A DNA stretch of 64,000 bases from Crateriforma spongiae (GCF_012290005.1 NZ_JAAXMS010000007.1:167991-231990); one strand, 5' to 3'; positions 19,461-29,416 are shown, numbered from the stretch's first letter. A program made the numbers and translations. The notes: a model not told the origin generated them from the sequence alone.

Positions 19461-20215
19461 TGTTCGGTCTCCGCAATCGCCTCCAAGCGTTTGGCGACTT
19501 CCGCGTGGCCGTTGGCCGCCGCGAACACGCCAGCGGTATCACCGTCGATGTCTTTGGAATCGACTCGGGCCCCGGCGTCCAGCAACAGATCCACTACGGA
19601 CAATTGACCTTCGGCTGCGGCGAACATCAGCGGCGTGAAGTTTTCCACCTTGTCGGCCAAGTTGGGATTCGCACCACGACGTAGCAGCAGTTTAACGGTG
19701 TCAACGTTGTCGGCAGTTGACGCGTACATCAGTGCGGTTCGACCGGCGGAATCACGGTGATCGACGACCGCGTCCTGATCCAACAGCAACTTGACGACTT
19801 CGGTGTGTCCGTTGAACGAAGCCAATTGCAGCGGGGTCCGGCCCTCGGGACCGACGGCGTCCGCGTCCAGGCCTTGACGGATGCCGCTGCGAATCGCATC
19901 GGACAAGCCTTCTTCGGCGGCGGCAAAGAAAGCTTCTTGGGTCATCATCGGCACCGAACTGGAAATCGATGTGGATGCGGACTCCGCGGGATCGGCGGTG
20001 TCGTTCGGGGATGAGGCGGTGTCGTCGTCGGCCGTCGGATTGGTGTCGTCCGATCCGGCATCCTGTTCGGACGATTCCGCCGGCAATCCATCGTCGCCTT
20101 CGATGGGGACGGTCGCCAAATCGGTGCCACCGCATCCGACCAGCACCACCAATGCCAGGGGTAACAGGGACGCGGTGAACGTAACGGCAAGATTGCGATG
20201 GTGGGGACGCGTCAT
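19457..20215 (-). CDS. Ankyrin-repeat lipoprotein
   Basis: The 252-aa product begins with a lipoprotein signal ending LVVLVGC (lipobox, Cys about 28). A Ser/Asp/Thr-rich linker covers residues about 30-90, and a C-terminal domain carries four ankyrin repeats: GRTPLQLASFNGHTEVVKLL, GRTALMYASTADNVDTVKLL, FTPLMFAAAEGQLSVVDLL and DTAGVFAAANGHAEVAKRL. It is probably anchored to a membrane facing the periplasm and mediates protein contacts. It starts 64 bp after the PilP-like gene on the same strand, so it may belong to the same transcript. It is coupled (4-bp overlap) to the 119-aa gene. Confidence 0.88.
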   Translation of the reverse strand: MTRPHHRNLAVTFTASLLPLALVVLVGCGGTDLATVPIEGDDGLPAESSEQDAGSDDTNPTADDDTASSPNDTADPAESASTSISSSVPMMTQEAFFAAAEEGLSDAIRSGIRQGLDADAVGPEGRTPLQLASFNGHTEVVKLLLDQDAVVDHRDSAGRTALMYASTADNVDTVKLLLRRGANPNLADKVENFTPLMFAAAEGQLSVVDLLLDAGARVDSKDIDGDTAGVFAAANGHAEVAKRLEAIAETEQ

Positions 20216-20279
20216 CGGTTTCGGCTTTGGGGGATGTGGTGACGAAGTGAGGTCACGATTCTCCCCAAGCTTAGCCGCT

Positions 20280-20771
20280 TCACCGATCGTCGAACATCGT
20301 CGCCGTCCAAGTCAGGTTATCGATGGCCAGGACGACATTGGGTGGATTGATTTTGACCACCCGGATATTCATCGCCTGGTCGCCTTCACGCAATATTTTG
20401 GTTTCGTCTTCGATCCGCAAGAACACGCGCGGGACCCCGACGTCGGCAAACCCCAAGACCTTCACTTGGGATGCGTTCGCACCGCGTACGGCGAACCCAC
20501 TTCGTTCGTCTTGTTCACCGCCGGGGTACACAAAGGGATTGACCCGATCAGGGCTGACCGGATCGAACGCGACCGGCGTCGCTTGAACATCGGCGGTTTG
20601 GGACTCCTGGCTTGGCGTCGCGGTGATGCCTCGGACCGGGACGGCGTTTTGAATCGCTTCCAAGGTGGTGGCCGCGTCGCCACAGCCCAGCGTGGTCGCA
20701 CAACCGATCGAACCGACCAGGTAAACCCAGTGAAATCGCCCCGATTTAAATTCATCTGGCAAGCGTTTCAT
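20280..20771 (-). CDS. PilP-like pilus assembly/secretion-system component (putative)
   Basis: A 163-aa protein whose N-terminus has a membrane/lipoprotein-like segment (WVYLVGSIGCATTLGCG). The C-terminal 80 residues (VKVLGFADVGVPRVFLRIEDE, ILREGDQ, VVKINPPNVVLAID) follow the pattern of the PilP/GspC homology domain that contacts the secretin periplasmic N-domains. Position supports this: its ATG overlaps the secretin stop by 4 bp. The assignment is by pattern plus context, and a stand-alone GspC-like protein is equally possible. Note the order PilM-PilN, PilO, secretin, PilP-like, whereas the usual order puts pilP before pilQ. Confidence 0.65.
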   Translation of the reverse strand: MKRLPDEFKSGRFHWVYLVGSIGCATTLGCGDAATTLEAIQNAVPVRGITATPSQESQTADVQATPVAFDPVSPDRVNPFVYPGGEQDERSGFAVRGANASQVKVLGFADVGVPRVFLRIEDETKILREGDQAMNIRVVKINPPNVVLAIDNLTWTATMFDDR

Positions 20772-23182
20772 TGTCGGGGTTCCTTCACGATCACGGGTTC
20801 AAACAGCATCGGTTCGGGCGAACTTTCCATGTCCATCGGCATTTCGCCCGGTATGTCGTCGGGTGATTCCGAAGGATGCCAAGTCGTGGGGGACTGGACC
20901 GTTGATTCCGGTACGGACGATTCGGAGATGACCCTTTCGCTAATGATGGTGGGGTTGCCGTGCATCATCGGATTCATGGTCGAACCATAGCCCCCGATCA
21001 TCTCCAATTCACGTGAGCCACCGTTAACGCGGGCGCGTGGATAGTGGTTGGGACAATTCGGATCGCGACAGTCGGGCGTCAGCGGGCATTGCGTGGCGTA
21101 GGGGACACTGTCCAACAGGCAATCAGTGACCCGAGCAGCATGCTGTTCCCGGGGCAGCCCGACGTGGTTGGGGGTGATCATTTCCGGACGAATGAAAACG
21201 ATCAATTCGCTTTCCTGGATCTCCGTGTCGTGACTGCGAAACAGCTTCCCGAAAAACTTCATGTCTTTCAGGTAGGGAACGCCAGCTTGCGATTCGACAA
21301 CGCGTCGGCGACGCAGGCCGCCCAGCACGAAAGTCTCGCCGTTGGCAACCCGCACGACCGTTGACGCGTTCCGACTGTCAATGATCGGGTTGCCATTCAA
21401 TTCGCCGACTTTGGTGCTGAACTCCGGTGCAACATTCAGTTCGATGGTTCCGTCGTCTGCGATACGCGGTTGGACGGTCAATGTGATACCGGCGTCCTCG
21501 AATTCGATGTCCGCCACGGCACCACCGACGCTTTGCTGGGCGGTTTGGACGGGCAGTCGTTCGACAATCTTGATCTCCGCCTGACGGCGGTCGCCAACGG
21601 TGATGCTGGGATTGGCCAGCAACTTGGCTTCTTCGGTTTGATCCAACGCGACGATCAGGCCCTCGACGTTCAGTTTCGATCCTGACGTCCCGAAAAGGAA
21701 ACTACTGGACTTCGTCAGCACCGTTTCGGTGGTTGTTGCCACCGCGCCGGTGGTTGTATCAACGGCGGTGGTCGCGGCGTCTTCGATCGGCGTGACCAGA
21801 TCCGATAGCGCGCTCAATCGAGTCGCCGATCCCAGGTTGCGTCCGCCCGACCAGTTGATGCCCAGGGCTTCGCGTTCGCTCATCCCGACATCGTAGATCA
21901 ACGCCGTGATGCGGACTTGTGGGCGTGGTCGGTCCAGTTGCTCGATTGCCCGACGGGCAAGATCGACGCTGCGAGAATCGCCACGGACCAAGATGCGGTT
22001 CTCGTCGATGTACACCGCGACGGTCACGTCGGTGCCCAGGATCGACGCCAGTGATTCCTGCATCTGTTCGGCTTCCACGTACTGCAAAGCGAAGATGCGG
22101 ATTTCATCGTTGGAATCGGTGCCCAGGACGTCTGCCGCCGCCATCGTCGGCGCTGCCGAGGGCGTCGGGCCAGGTGACGTACCAGTTTGCTGAGGCGTCG
22201 TTGGCGACAGGTTTCCGAAAAGGTTTTCGACCTGGCTGATCCGATCCGGATAATCTTTGACCAACACACGCTGTTGTCCGACTTCCAACATCTGGCCGCG
22301 TTCGGACAACAGCATCCGCGCCGCATCGACCACCACGGCTGGGTCATCCGAAGGCGGGATTTGCAAGGTGCGCGAGACGAATCCAGGATCGTCCGTTCCG
22401 ACTTGGTCCACGGGCAATACGATCAGACTGTTGCCCGTTTGCTTGTAACCGTAACCGGAAGCCGACAGGATCGCCGAAAGGACTTCTCGTAAAGGCGTTT
22501 CATGAAATGTCCCGCTGACGCTTCCCGTCACGGATTCACCGGCGACGATGTTGATCTGCCAAAGGTCGCTTAGTAGGAAAACAACTTCTTGCAGCGGAGT
22601 TTCGCGAAACGTCACGGTCCCCCGTCGGTCCAGTGCCTCGGCAACACTGGTCGGACGCATCGTCGTTGACGTGGCCGATGTTCCCATGGGCTGCGTTGGT
22701 CCGAGCGATGGGACGTTGTTCGCTTCGTTGGACGTGCCTGACGAGGTGAACGTTGTTGCGGACGATGAATCTTGTTGTGCCGATGCGATCGAAACCGGAT
22801 CGCCAGATCGGATGACCTTAGCTTGCGGGCGCCAAAGCATGGGGCGTCCGCGAGAATCCAGTGGCGTTTCACCGGGCGCGATCGGCACCGCGGTCAGCGG
22901 CCGAAGTCCCAGGGGTGTCAATCCGTCGCCACAGACCTTGGTCGATGGCGTGCAGCAAATGACAAGACAAAAGGCCGAGAACGCAATGCTCCACGCGGCG
23001 GCGGAGTATTGTCCGGTCGGTTTCGTGAAATCTGTTGTGGGGCGTTGAACGCTGTCGGCCCCGCAGACGTGCTGGGTATCACAAACGCCGTCACGCCCGA
23101 CGACGCGCAGCATGGCGGCGAACCGTCGGCCGTTGCCCGCGTCCTTGGCGTCGAGAGAATGCGAATCGGCGTTGCCATCCAT
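20768..23182 (-). CDS. Secretin of a type IV pilus/type II secretion-like system (PilQ/GspD family)
   Basis: A secretin of about 804 aa that would form the outer-membrane channel of the system. A hydrophobic segment (WSIAFSAFCLVICC) lies near residues 60-75. A secretin/TonB short N-terminal (STN) domain (VTFRETPLQEVVFLLSDLW, about residues 185-250) follows, then N-domains (ILVRGDSRSVDLARRAIEQLD) and the C-terminal secretin core (TQEAKLLANPSITVGD-like segment; VANGETFVLGGL; the terminal ELIVFIRPEMI). The start at 23182 lies 10 bp after the pilO stop; an alternative ATG at 23257 would overlap pilO. The C-terminal tail of about 120 residues after the core is unusual and could be an S-domain or a lineage-specific extension. 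Confidence 0.9.
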   Translation of the reverse strand: MDGNADSHSLDAKDAGNGRRFAAMLRVVGRDGVCDTQHVCGADSVQRPTTDFTKPTGQYSAAAWSIAFSAFCLVICCTPSTKVCGDGLTPLGLRPLTAVPIAPGETPLDSRGRPMLWRPQAKVIRSGDPVSIASAQQDSSSATTFTSSGTSNEANNVPSLGPTQPMGTSATSTTMRPTSVAEALDRRGTVTFRETPLQEVVFLLSDLWQINIVAGESVTGSVSGTFHETPLREVLSAILSASGYGYKQTGNSLIVLPVDQVGTDDPGFVSRTLQIPPSDDPAVVVDAARMLLSERGQMLEVGQQRVLVKDYPDRISQVENLFGNLSPTTPQQTGTSPGPTPSAAPTMAAADVLGTDSNDEIRIFALQYVEAEQMQESLASILGTDVTVAVYIDENRILVRGDSRSVDLARRAIEQLDRPRPQVRITALIYDVGMSEREALGINWSGGRNLGSATRLSALSDLVTPIEDAATTAVDTTTGAVATTTETVLTKSSSFLFGTSGSKLNVEGLIVALDQTEEAKLLANPSITVGDRRQAEIKIVERLPVQTAQQSVGGAVADIEFEDAGITLTVQPRIADDGTIELNVAPEFSTKVGELNGNPIIDSRNASTVVRVANGETFVLGGLRRRRVVESQAGVPYLKDMKFFGKLFRSHDTEIQESELIVFIRPEMITPNHVGLPREQHAARVTDCLLDSVPYATQCPLTPDCRDPNCPNHYPRARVNGGSRELEMIGGYGSTMNPMMHGNPTIISERVISESSVPESTVQSPTTWHPSESPDDIPGEMPMDMESSPEPMLFEPVIVKEPRQ

Positions 23183-23192
23183 GGCAAAGGGC

Positions 23193-23855
23193 CTAATGAA
23201 GAAGTAGTTGTCGTGTGTGTTGTATCGGACGTCTTGCGACATCCTCGTCGGGTTCATCGGGGCGGGCGTGCAGGCCGAACACGGTGAAGCGAAGTTCCAG
23301 TGCCACGGGCGCCTCTGGTTTCATCGTCGGCAACACGTTCATCGTTCGCGTGGTCATGTACCAGCGTTGGCCTCCGATGGCCGTCAGGATTTTTTCAATC
23401 GCTTCCAGGCTGCCGTCCGCACGCAAATCGACGTCGTGTGAATGCAGGTCATAAGGTGACATCCTTGCGAACTCAGGCATCACTTCCGCCGTCGGATCGT
23501 CGTTTACCGTCGCCCAGGGCCGTTTGTTTCCGGTGTGGACTTCTAAACTTCGAATCCGCCCGCCGCCTTGACGCACGATTTCGACCAGTCGTTCCCGGAC
23601 ATCGGACCGGTTTTCGGGAATCACCGAACGGTCGTTCAGCGATTTCAGTTGTTCATTCAGTTCCCTTTCCATCTTGGCCAAACGCAGACCGCGTTGACGG
23701 ATTGCCGTCAGTTCGACTTCCATCTTGTCGAACTCGGCCATATCGCGTCGCAGTTCAAAGTACTCATCGACCCAGGGCAGTCCGATGCCGATGATTGCCC
23801 CCAAACTTGCGGTTGCCACGATTAGTCCGACTATACGGGTGTTAAGTCTTTGCAT
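23193..23855 (-). CDS. PilO/GspM-like inner-membrane assembly protein
   Basis: A 220-aa protein with one N-terminal membrane helix (IVGLIVATASLGAIIGIGL, residues about 8-26), a coiled-coil region rich in charged residues (about 35-75) and a C-terminal ferredoxin-like domain (SLEAIEKILTAIGGQRWYM). This is the PilO/GspM architecture, where the protein links the cytoplasmic PilM/PilN assembly to the secretin. It starts 4 bp after the PilMN-fusion stop and ends 10 bp before the secretin start, so the genes form one operon. Sequence identity to characterised PilO is low by eye, so the call rests on layout. Confidence 0.72.
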   Translation of the reverse strand: MQRLNTRIVGLIVATASLGAIIGIGLPWVDEYFELRRDMAEFDKMEVELTAIRQRGLRLAKMERELNEQLKSLNDRSVIPENRSDVRERLVEIVRQGGGRIRSLEVHTGNKRPWATVNDDPTAEVMPEFARMSPYDLHSHDVDLRADGSLEAIEKILTAIGGQRWYMTTRTMNVLPTMKPEAPVALELRFTVFGLHARPDEPDEDVARRPIQHTRQLLLH

Positions 23856-23859
23856 GACA

Positions 23860-25359
23860 TCAGTCCTCCGACGTCGAGTCGACGACAGGCAATGTTTCTT
23901 TGTGCAGATGTAACCCGATCAAAAAGCGAATGCCGCGGGTTTGGGGTTCCGGGTTGGTGGCCTTCAAGGCGACCTGTTCGACCTCAGGCAACCGGCGAAA
24001 CTGGCTGACTTGTTCATACACTAGTGATTCATCGGTGACGGTGCCGTCCAGCAGGATCTGGTGACCGTCTTCCACGTGAAAGCTGTTCAACTTGCAGCGA
24101 TCCAGCAAACTCTGCGTGATCTGGCGCAGCGTTAGATTCCAACGCGGTTCCGCCGCACCCTTTTCGATGCGTCCAAAGTGGTCCACCAGTTGGCGTCGCT
24201 GGGCCAAGGTCATCATGCGTGCCTTGGTGCGATACACCTCGGCCTGCATGGCTTCGCGTCGTTGGATGGCACGATCGGCAAGACCACGTTGACGGTGGAC
24301 CATTGCAAACGATCCCAGCAACAGCACGGCCGCCACGAGCGCCGGCCAAGCGATCCGAAGAACTTGTGTGGTGGTCGAAACATCCGGTGCACGGCGGACG
24401 TGGTCCAACAAATCGGGAACACCGTCGTTTTGGATTCCGATCAACAGCGGCAGCACCGTGGCCACGACCGCCGTGGTGCCGCTTTCGTGTTCCGACTGTT
24501 CCAGGATGAATTCGCCACCAGACACGTTCAGCACGGCGGCGTCGATGTCGTGGGAATCGTCAAACAGATCCGCGGCGGCTTTGGCTTTTTCGGGGCTGCC
24601 ACAAATCAGCAATTCGCTCAAATTTCCGTCGGATAATTGCCGGTGTCGCTGGCAAAATCGGCGTAGCCGTTCCAGGTGATTGATCACCGCGTCGTGGAAT
24701 CCCTGTTCGTTGTTGGCCGCCGCCGGACGGTAATCCAACAGCAACCGACCTTCGAAAGCGATGCCCACGTCCCATTGGCGGCCGGTTCCGTCGGCGATCA
24801 GGGTCGGTGCCGCGTTGCAGTGGCCCAGGTGCCCGGCCAGCCGCGCAAGGCTGTTCAGCGATGGTTCCAGCCACAGGATATTCAAATCCGCGGCCCGAAA
24901 GGCTTCATAGACCGTTTCGATCACGCCACGGCTGGCAACACCGGTCACGGCGTAGTCGACCGACGCAGCCAAACGTTCGCGAAAGGACCCGATGACTTTT
25001 TCACCCGGGCCCAGCTGCAGGTAACGGGGAATTCGTGTGCCCAGCGTGTTCAATTCACTGTCGACGTCCTGGGGATGGCCGGTCGTGATCCGAGTTACGC
25101 AATAATCGCCGTCCAGTGACGCCACGGTGATGCCCTGGTCCATCTGGTGCTTGTGTCGCCATTTGACCAAGCAATCCACCAGGTCGTCCTGTGCCGCGGG
25201 ACTCAGCCATCCGTCGGGACGCGGACAGTGGATTGCCTCGATCGTGATCCGATGGCTCGGACCCTCGGTCGGCGTGGCGATGGCCAGTTGCAGCAGGTCA
25301 CGTTCGATACGCAACCCGAATCGCTGGCGGACGTCGGTGGTGATTGGACTTTGGGGCAT
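23860..25359 (-). CDS. PilM-PilN fusion (GspL-like) inner-membrane assembly platform protein
   Basis: A 499-aa protein in which an actin-like PilM-type domain (residues about 1-330; RQWDVGIAFEGRLLLDYR resembles the nucleotide-binding part) is followed by a single membrane helix (IAWPALVAAVLLLGSFAMV, about 345-365) and a PilN-like periplasmic domain with a short coiled-coil (QRREAMQAEVYRTKARM) and a ferredoxin-like fold (SFHVEDGHQILLDGTV). In many systems PilM and PilN are separate, while in type II secretion GspL joins them. The gene is the first of the pil operon; its start is 365 bp from secA, which is divergent. Confidence 0.8.
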   Translation of the reverse strand: MPQSPITTDVRQRFGLRIERDLLQLAIATPTEGPSHRITIEAIHCPRPDGWLSPAAQDDLVDCLVKWRHKHQMDQGITVASLDGDYCVTRITTGHPQDVDSELNTLGTRIPRYLQLGPGEKVIGSFRERLAASVDYAVTGVASRGVIETVYEAFRAADLNILWLEPSLNSLARLAGHLGHCNAAPTLIADGTGRQWDVGIAFEGRLLLDYRPAAANNEQGFHDAVINHLERLRRFCQRHRQLSDGNLSELLICGSPEKAKAAADLFDDSHDIDAAVLNVSGGEFILEQSEHESGTTAVVATVLPLLIGIQNDGVPDLLDHVRRAPDVSTTTQVLRIAWPALVAAVLLLGSFAMVHRQRGLADRAIQRREAMQAEVYRTKARMMTLAQRRQLVDHFGRIEKGAAEPRWNLTLRQITQSLLDRCKLNSFHVEDGHQILLDGTVTDESLVYEQVSQFRRLPEVEQVALKATNPEPQTRGIRFLIGLHLHKETLPVVDSTSED

Positions 25360-25723
25360 GTCAGGCGCGGATTTCGATGGATGTTCCGCCGAAAGCTAGG
25401 TCACGTCGCAGGGCCTTGCCGGCAGGATCGCCAAAGTTCTTCAGTTGACCCAAATTCTTTAAGCCCGTAACTTGAGAATTTGAAACAAGTTACGGCGATT
25501 TTATTGGGCCCCGCTCGGGATGAGGTGGTCGCCCCGGACACGCCACCGGTGCGTTGAACTGGCACACTTGGTGGCTGCCTGCTAAAGAACACGCTTGCAC
25601 AGCCTGTATCGGTCCGTCCGATCACGGCAGATTTTCCGCTTTTTGCGGTGTGGTCCCGCCCCACTTGGGCCGTATCCCATCGGGCGGCCGCTGATCGTCC
25701 AACGATCCACCCCCACAAGAAAC
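25360..25723. other. Divergent promoter region between pilMN and secA, with a hairpin element
   Basis: This 364-bp region must contain the promoters of the pil operon (leftward) and secA (rightward). It carries the 10-bp-arm inverted repeat listed separately at 25465-25495. The remaining open frames read as non-coding. No riboswitch or secM-like leader is recognisable before secA. Confidence 0.5.
25465..25495. repeat. Inverted repeat/hairpin, 10-bp arms with 11-nt loop
   Basis: CCGTAACTTG at 25465-25474 pairs perfectly with CAAGTTACGG at 25486-25495 across an 11-nt A/T-rich loop. It lies in the divergent pilMN/secA promoter region, about 106 bp upstream of pilMN and 228 bp upstream of secA. 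On the plus strand it is followed by CGATTTTATTG. It shares stem and loop lengths and 7 of 10 arm positions with the hairpin at 61573-61603, with the changes compensated in the other arm. It may be a regulator site or a small dispersed palindromic repeat. Confidence 0.6.
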
Positions 25724-28700
25724 ATGTCAATTTTGGAAAGAATTTGGGACGCCCTCGGGCTCCTTTTCGGCGGTCTATTCGGATCGTTCGATCGCCTGTT
25801 CACCTCCGTTTTTGGATCGGCCAACGCGCGTCAGGTCGCCAAGCTGCAACAGCGTGCCGATCGCATTACGGAAATGGAGCCCAAGTATCAGGCAATGTCC
25901 GATGAGGAATTGCGTGAACAGACGGCTTTGTTTCGCAAGCGGTTGCGCGACGGTGAAACGCTGGATGACATCTTGGAAGAAGCGTTCGCGGTATGTCGCG
26001 AAGGCAGCCGTCGCCATTTGGGCATGCGCCACTATGACGTTCAGCTGATCGGTGGCATGGTCCTTCACGGCGGTGCCATCGCCGAAATGGTCACCGGGGA
26101 AGGGAAAACTTTGGTCGCGACCTTGCCGGCGTATTTGAACGCCTTGGAAGGCAAGGGCGTTCACGTCGTGACGGTCAACGATTACCTGGCACGCCGAGAC
26201 ATGGAATGGATGGCCCCGCTGTACATGAATCTGGGCCTGACGGTGAACGCCATTCAATCGGGCATGTCGATCGCCGAAAAACAGGCGGCCTACATGTGCG
26301 ACATCACCTATGGGACGAACAACGAATTCGGCTTCGATTACCTGCGGGACAACATGCGACCGGCGGCCAAGGGCGACGACCGTTATCCGCCCGAAGCCCA
26401 GCAGTGCCAAGGTCCGCTGAACTACGCCATCATCGACGAAGTCGACAATATTTTGATCGACGAAGCCCGGACACCGTTGATCATCAGTGGCCCCGCTGAC
26501 CTGGACCTGGGACGATACAGCGAAGCGGATCGCGTCGCGCGACAGCTGACCAAGGAAACGCATTTCACCGTTGATGAAAAGCAACACAACGTCACGCTGA
26601 CCGATGACGGCGTCCGCAAGGCCGAAGAACTGGCCGGTGTGGAAAGCTTTTACACCGCGGGAAACATGGAATGGCCGCACTTGATCGACAACGCGCTGAA
26701 GGCTCATTTCCTTTACAAGCGTGATGTCAATTATGTGATCAAAGATCGCCAAATCGTCATCGTTGACGAATTTACCGGACGCTTGATGGAAGGTCGACAG
26801 TGGAGCGACGGGCTTCACCAAGCCGTTGAAGCGAAGGAAGGCGTGCCGATCAAACAGGAAACGCAGACCTTCGCGACCGCTTCGCTTCAGAACATCTTCA
26901 AGATGTACAAAAAGCTGTCCGGTATGACCGGGACGGCCATGACCGAAGCCGATGAGTTTTGGAAGATCTACAAACTGGACGTGGTGGCGATCCCGACCAA
27001 CCGTGTCTTGGAGCGGATCGAACACCCCGACCTGATCTATCTGACCGAAAAAGACAAGTTCGCCGCTTTGGCCGATGAAGTCGAACGCACCAACAAGTGG
27101 GATGTGCTGACCATCAAAGACGGCACCGAACTTTGGGGCCAGATCCAAGATGAAAACGACGAATCGATCCAAATCATTCTGAAGAACGAGAAACAAGCGG
27201 AGTCGGTTCCGCGCTCAAAAGTCACCAAGATCGAACGCCACGGTCGCCCCGTCCTGATCGGGACGGTCAGCATTGAAAAGAGCGAACGCCTGAGCCAGTT
27301 GTTGGAACGACGTGGCATCCAACACGACGTCTTGAACGCTAAGAATCACGGCCGTGAAGCAGAAATCGTTTCCCAGGCCGGTCGCCTGGGTGCCGTCACG
27401 ATCGCCACCAACATGGCCGGTCGAGGGACCGACATTATCTTGGGCGGTAATCCCGAGACGATGGCTTGGGCGCAGTTGCAACACAAATATGCGACGCGTT
27501 TGGATGTCCCCGACGACGAATGGAACGCGTTGGTCAAAGAAATCGACGAGCGCGAAAGCATGTCGGTCGAAGGCCAGCAGGTTCGCGAGATCGGCGGGCT
27601 GTATGTGCTGGGGACCGAACGCCACGAATCACGACGGATCGACTTGCAGCTTCGCGGACGTTGTGGCCGACAGGGTGATCCCGGTTCCAGTCGCTTCTTC
27701 CTGTCGTTGGAAGACGACTTGATGCGGATTTTTGCCGGCGATTTCGTCAAGAGCATGATGGAACGTCTGGGAATGAAAGAAGGCGAAGCGATCGAATCAT
27801 CGCTGGTCACACGACGTATCGCCGCGGCACAGAAGAAGGTCGAAGAACGCAACTTCGAAATTCGAAAGAGTCTGTTGGACTATGACGAAGTCATGGACGA
27901 ACAGCGGAAACGCGTTTACCGCTATCGCCAAAACCTGATGGACGGACACAGCAGCCGCCAGATGGTGCTGGAATTGATCCATGGCCAAATCGACAAGTTT
28001 GTGGAAACCTTCTTGGATCCCGATTATGGCGTTGAATCGTTTGCCGCCTTCGCCGGTGCCCAACTGAAGTGCCAGTTGGACCCGCGCGAATTCCGAAACA
28101 TGGATTTCGAAATGGCGGATTCTTATGCCAAGGATCAGGCCGAACGGGCATCGGAAGTGACCGTCAACGAAGCGGTCGAAGAAAACCTGCCCGAGGGCAT
28201 GGAAGACGAGTGGAACTGGAAAGCATTGACCCACTGGGCCAACACGAGGCTGGAAGCCAATTACCAGGACCACCAGCTGAAACGGATGGATCGCGATGAC
28301 ATGATCGACGAATTCATCGAAAAAGCACACGCACTGGTTGAAAAGACCGATCTGTCCGAAGGCCAACCGTTGCTGGATGCCGAGTTCGGGCTGCGAACCC
28401 TGTGCGCTTGGATGCGACACAAGTTCGGTATCGAAGTCACGCCGGAAGAATTCCGGGAAGTCGAGGATCGTCGCCAAGTCGCCGCTGCGTTGATGAAGCG
28501 GGCCGAAGACGCCTATGCGGAGAAGGAAGCGGAGTACCCGGTGCTGACCGGTATTTCACGCTTCACGCAAAAACAGGGCGCGCAAGTATCCTTGGATCGC
28601 GAGGGCTTGGTCGATTGGGTCCGCGGTCGATTCAAAGTTGAATTGCCTGTCGACGATGTCAAGCTGAACCGCGACGATTTGAAGGCACAGTTGGTCCAGT

Positions 28701-29416
28701 ACAGCCGAAACGCGATCGGCGACGTCGAAAGCCAACAGTCCGCCGCCCAACAGCGTTTGAAAGACCTGTTTAGCAACGCGGACGATTCGACCACCGCGGC
28801 CGTTGCCGCCGGCGGTAACGGCACTCTGTCGACGATGGCCAAGTGGTTGGAAGAGGATTTGAACCACCACACGCCGGCCGAAGACTTGGCGCGGATGACG
28901 CGTAAGGAAATGGAATTGACCGTCAGCGGCGCGCTGGACGATCGGTTCCACCCTGAAATGCGTCGGATGGAACGGCATATCTTGCTGAACATCGTCGACG
29001 AAGCTTGGAAGAACCACCTGCTGACGATGGACCATCTACGCAGCAGCGTCGGCTTGAAAGGCTATGCCCAAATGGATCCCAAGGTCGAATACAAACGCGA
29101 AGGCATGCGTTTGTTCGACGCCATGTGGGAAAACATCGGCGAACGAGTCACCGACTTGATCTTCCGAATGGAGTCGTTCAACGAAGACTTCATCCGCAGC
29201 ACTTGGGTCGATGCACGCACGGCCAAGGAATCCGCACCCGCCCCGCAAAGTCAGGCCCAGGAAGTCGCTCAGCAAAGCAATGAATCCCGCGGCGGCGAAG
29301 AGTCGAAGACCGAACCGATCCGCCGGCAAGGTCCGCGGATCGGTCGAAACGATCCATGCCCCTGCGGAAGCGGAAAGAAGTACAAGTCGTGCTGCATGCG
29401 GAAGACCGTCGAATAG
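25724..29416 (+). CDS. secA: Preprotein translocase subunit SecA (long form with inserted beta-rich module)
   Basis: A 1230-aa ATPase that drives proteins through SecYEG. The start at 25724 (MSILERIWD) is preferred over 25595. Walker A is TGEGKT (Lys128), and the DEVD box lies near residue 240. The second nucleotide-binding domain, NMAGRGTDI, helical scaffold/wing and a C-terminal SEC-C zinc motif ([13 protein letters not shown]) are all present. Two deviations stand out. About 50 extra residues (about 459-509) sit between the ADEVER segment and [14 protein letters not shown], with a beta-strand pattern ([20 protein letters not shown]). The C-terminal third is also enlarged, making the protein roughly 300 residues longer than Escherichia coli SecA. 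waaA follows 73 bp later. Confidence 0.96.
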   Translation: MSILERIWDALGLLFGGLFGSFDRLFTSVFGSANARQVAKLQQRADRITEMEPKYQAMSDEELREQTALFRKRLRDGETLDDILEEAFAVCREGSRRHLGMRHYDVQLIGGMVLHGGAIAEMVTGEGKTLVATLPAYLNALEGKGVHVVTVNDYLARRDMEWMAPLYMNLGLTVNAIQSGMSIAEKQAAYMCDITYGTNNEFGFDYLRDNMRPAAKGDDRYPPEAQQCQGPLNYAIIDEVDNILIDEARTPLIISGPADLDLGRYSEADRVARQLTKETHFTVDEKQHNVTLTDDGVRKAEELAGVESFYTAGNMEWPHLIDNALKAHFLYKRDVNYVIKDRQIVIVDEFTGRLMEGRQWSDGLHQAVEAKEGVPIKQETQTFATASLQNIFKMYKKLSGMTGTAMTEADEFWKIYKLDVVAIPTNRVLERIEHPDLIYLTEKDKFAALADEVERTNKWDVLTIKDGTELWGQIQDENDESIQIILKNEKQAESVPRSKVTKIERHGRPVLIGTVSIEKSERLSQLLERRGIQHDVLNAKNHGREAEIVSQAGRLGAVTIATNMAGRGTDIILGGNPETMAWAQLQHKYATRLDVPDDEWNALVKEIDERESMSVEGQQVREIGGLYVLGTERHESRRIDLQLRGRCGRQGDPGSSRFFLSLEDDLMRIFAGDFVKSMMERLGMKEGEAIESSLVTRRIAAAQKKVEERNFEIRKSLLDYDEVMDEQRKRVYRYRQNLMDGHSSRQMVLELIHGQIDKFVETFLDPDYGVESFAAFAGAQLKCQLDPREFRNMDFEMADSYAKDQAERASEVTVNEAVEENLPEGMEDEWNWKALTHWANTRLEANYQDHQLKRMDRDDMIDEFIEKAHALVEKTDLSEGQPLLDAEFGLRTLCAWMRHKFGIEVTPEEFREVEDRRQVAAALMKRAEDAYAEKEAEYPVLTGISRFTQKQGAQVSLDREGLVDWVRGRFKVELPVDDVKLNRDDLKAQLVQYSRNAIGDVESQQSAAQQRLKDLFSNADDSTTAAVAAGGNGTLSTMAKWLEEDLNHHTPAEDLARMTRKEMELTVSGALDDRFHPEMRRMERHILLNIVDEAWKNHLLTMDHLRSSVGLKGYAQMDPKVEYKREGMRLFDAMWENIGERVTDLIFRMESFNEDFIRSTWVDARTAKESAPAPQSQAQEVAQQSNESRGGEESKTEPIRRQGPRIGRNDPCPCGSGKKYKSCCMRKTVE

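Noticed and set aside
25775-27196. 473-aa minus-strand open frame over secA
   Set aside because: Antisense to secA; lacks domain patterns and starts and stops inside the gene.
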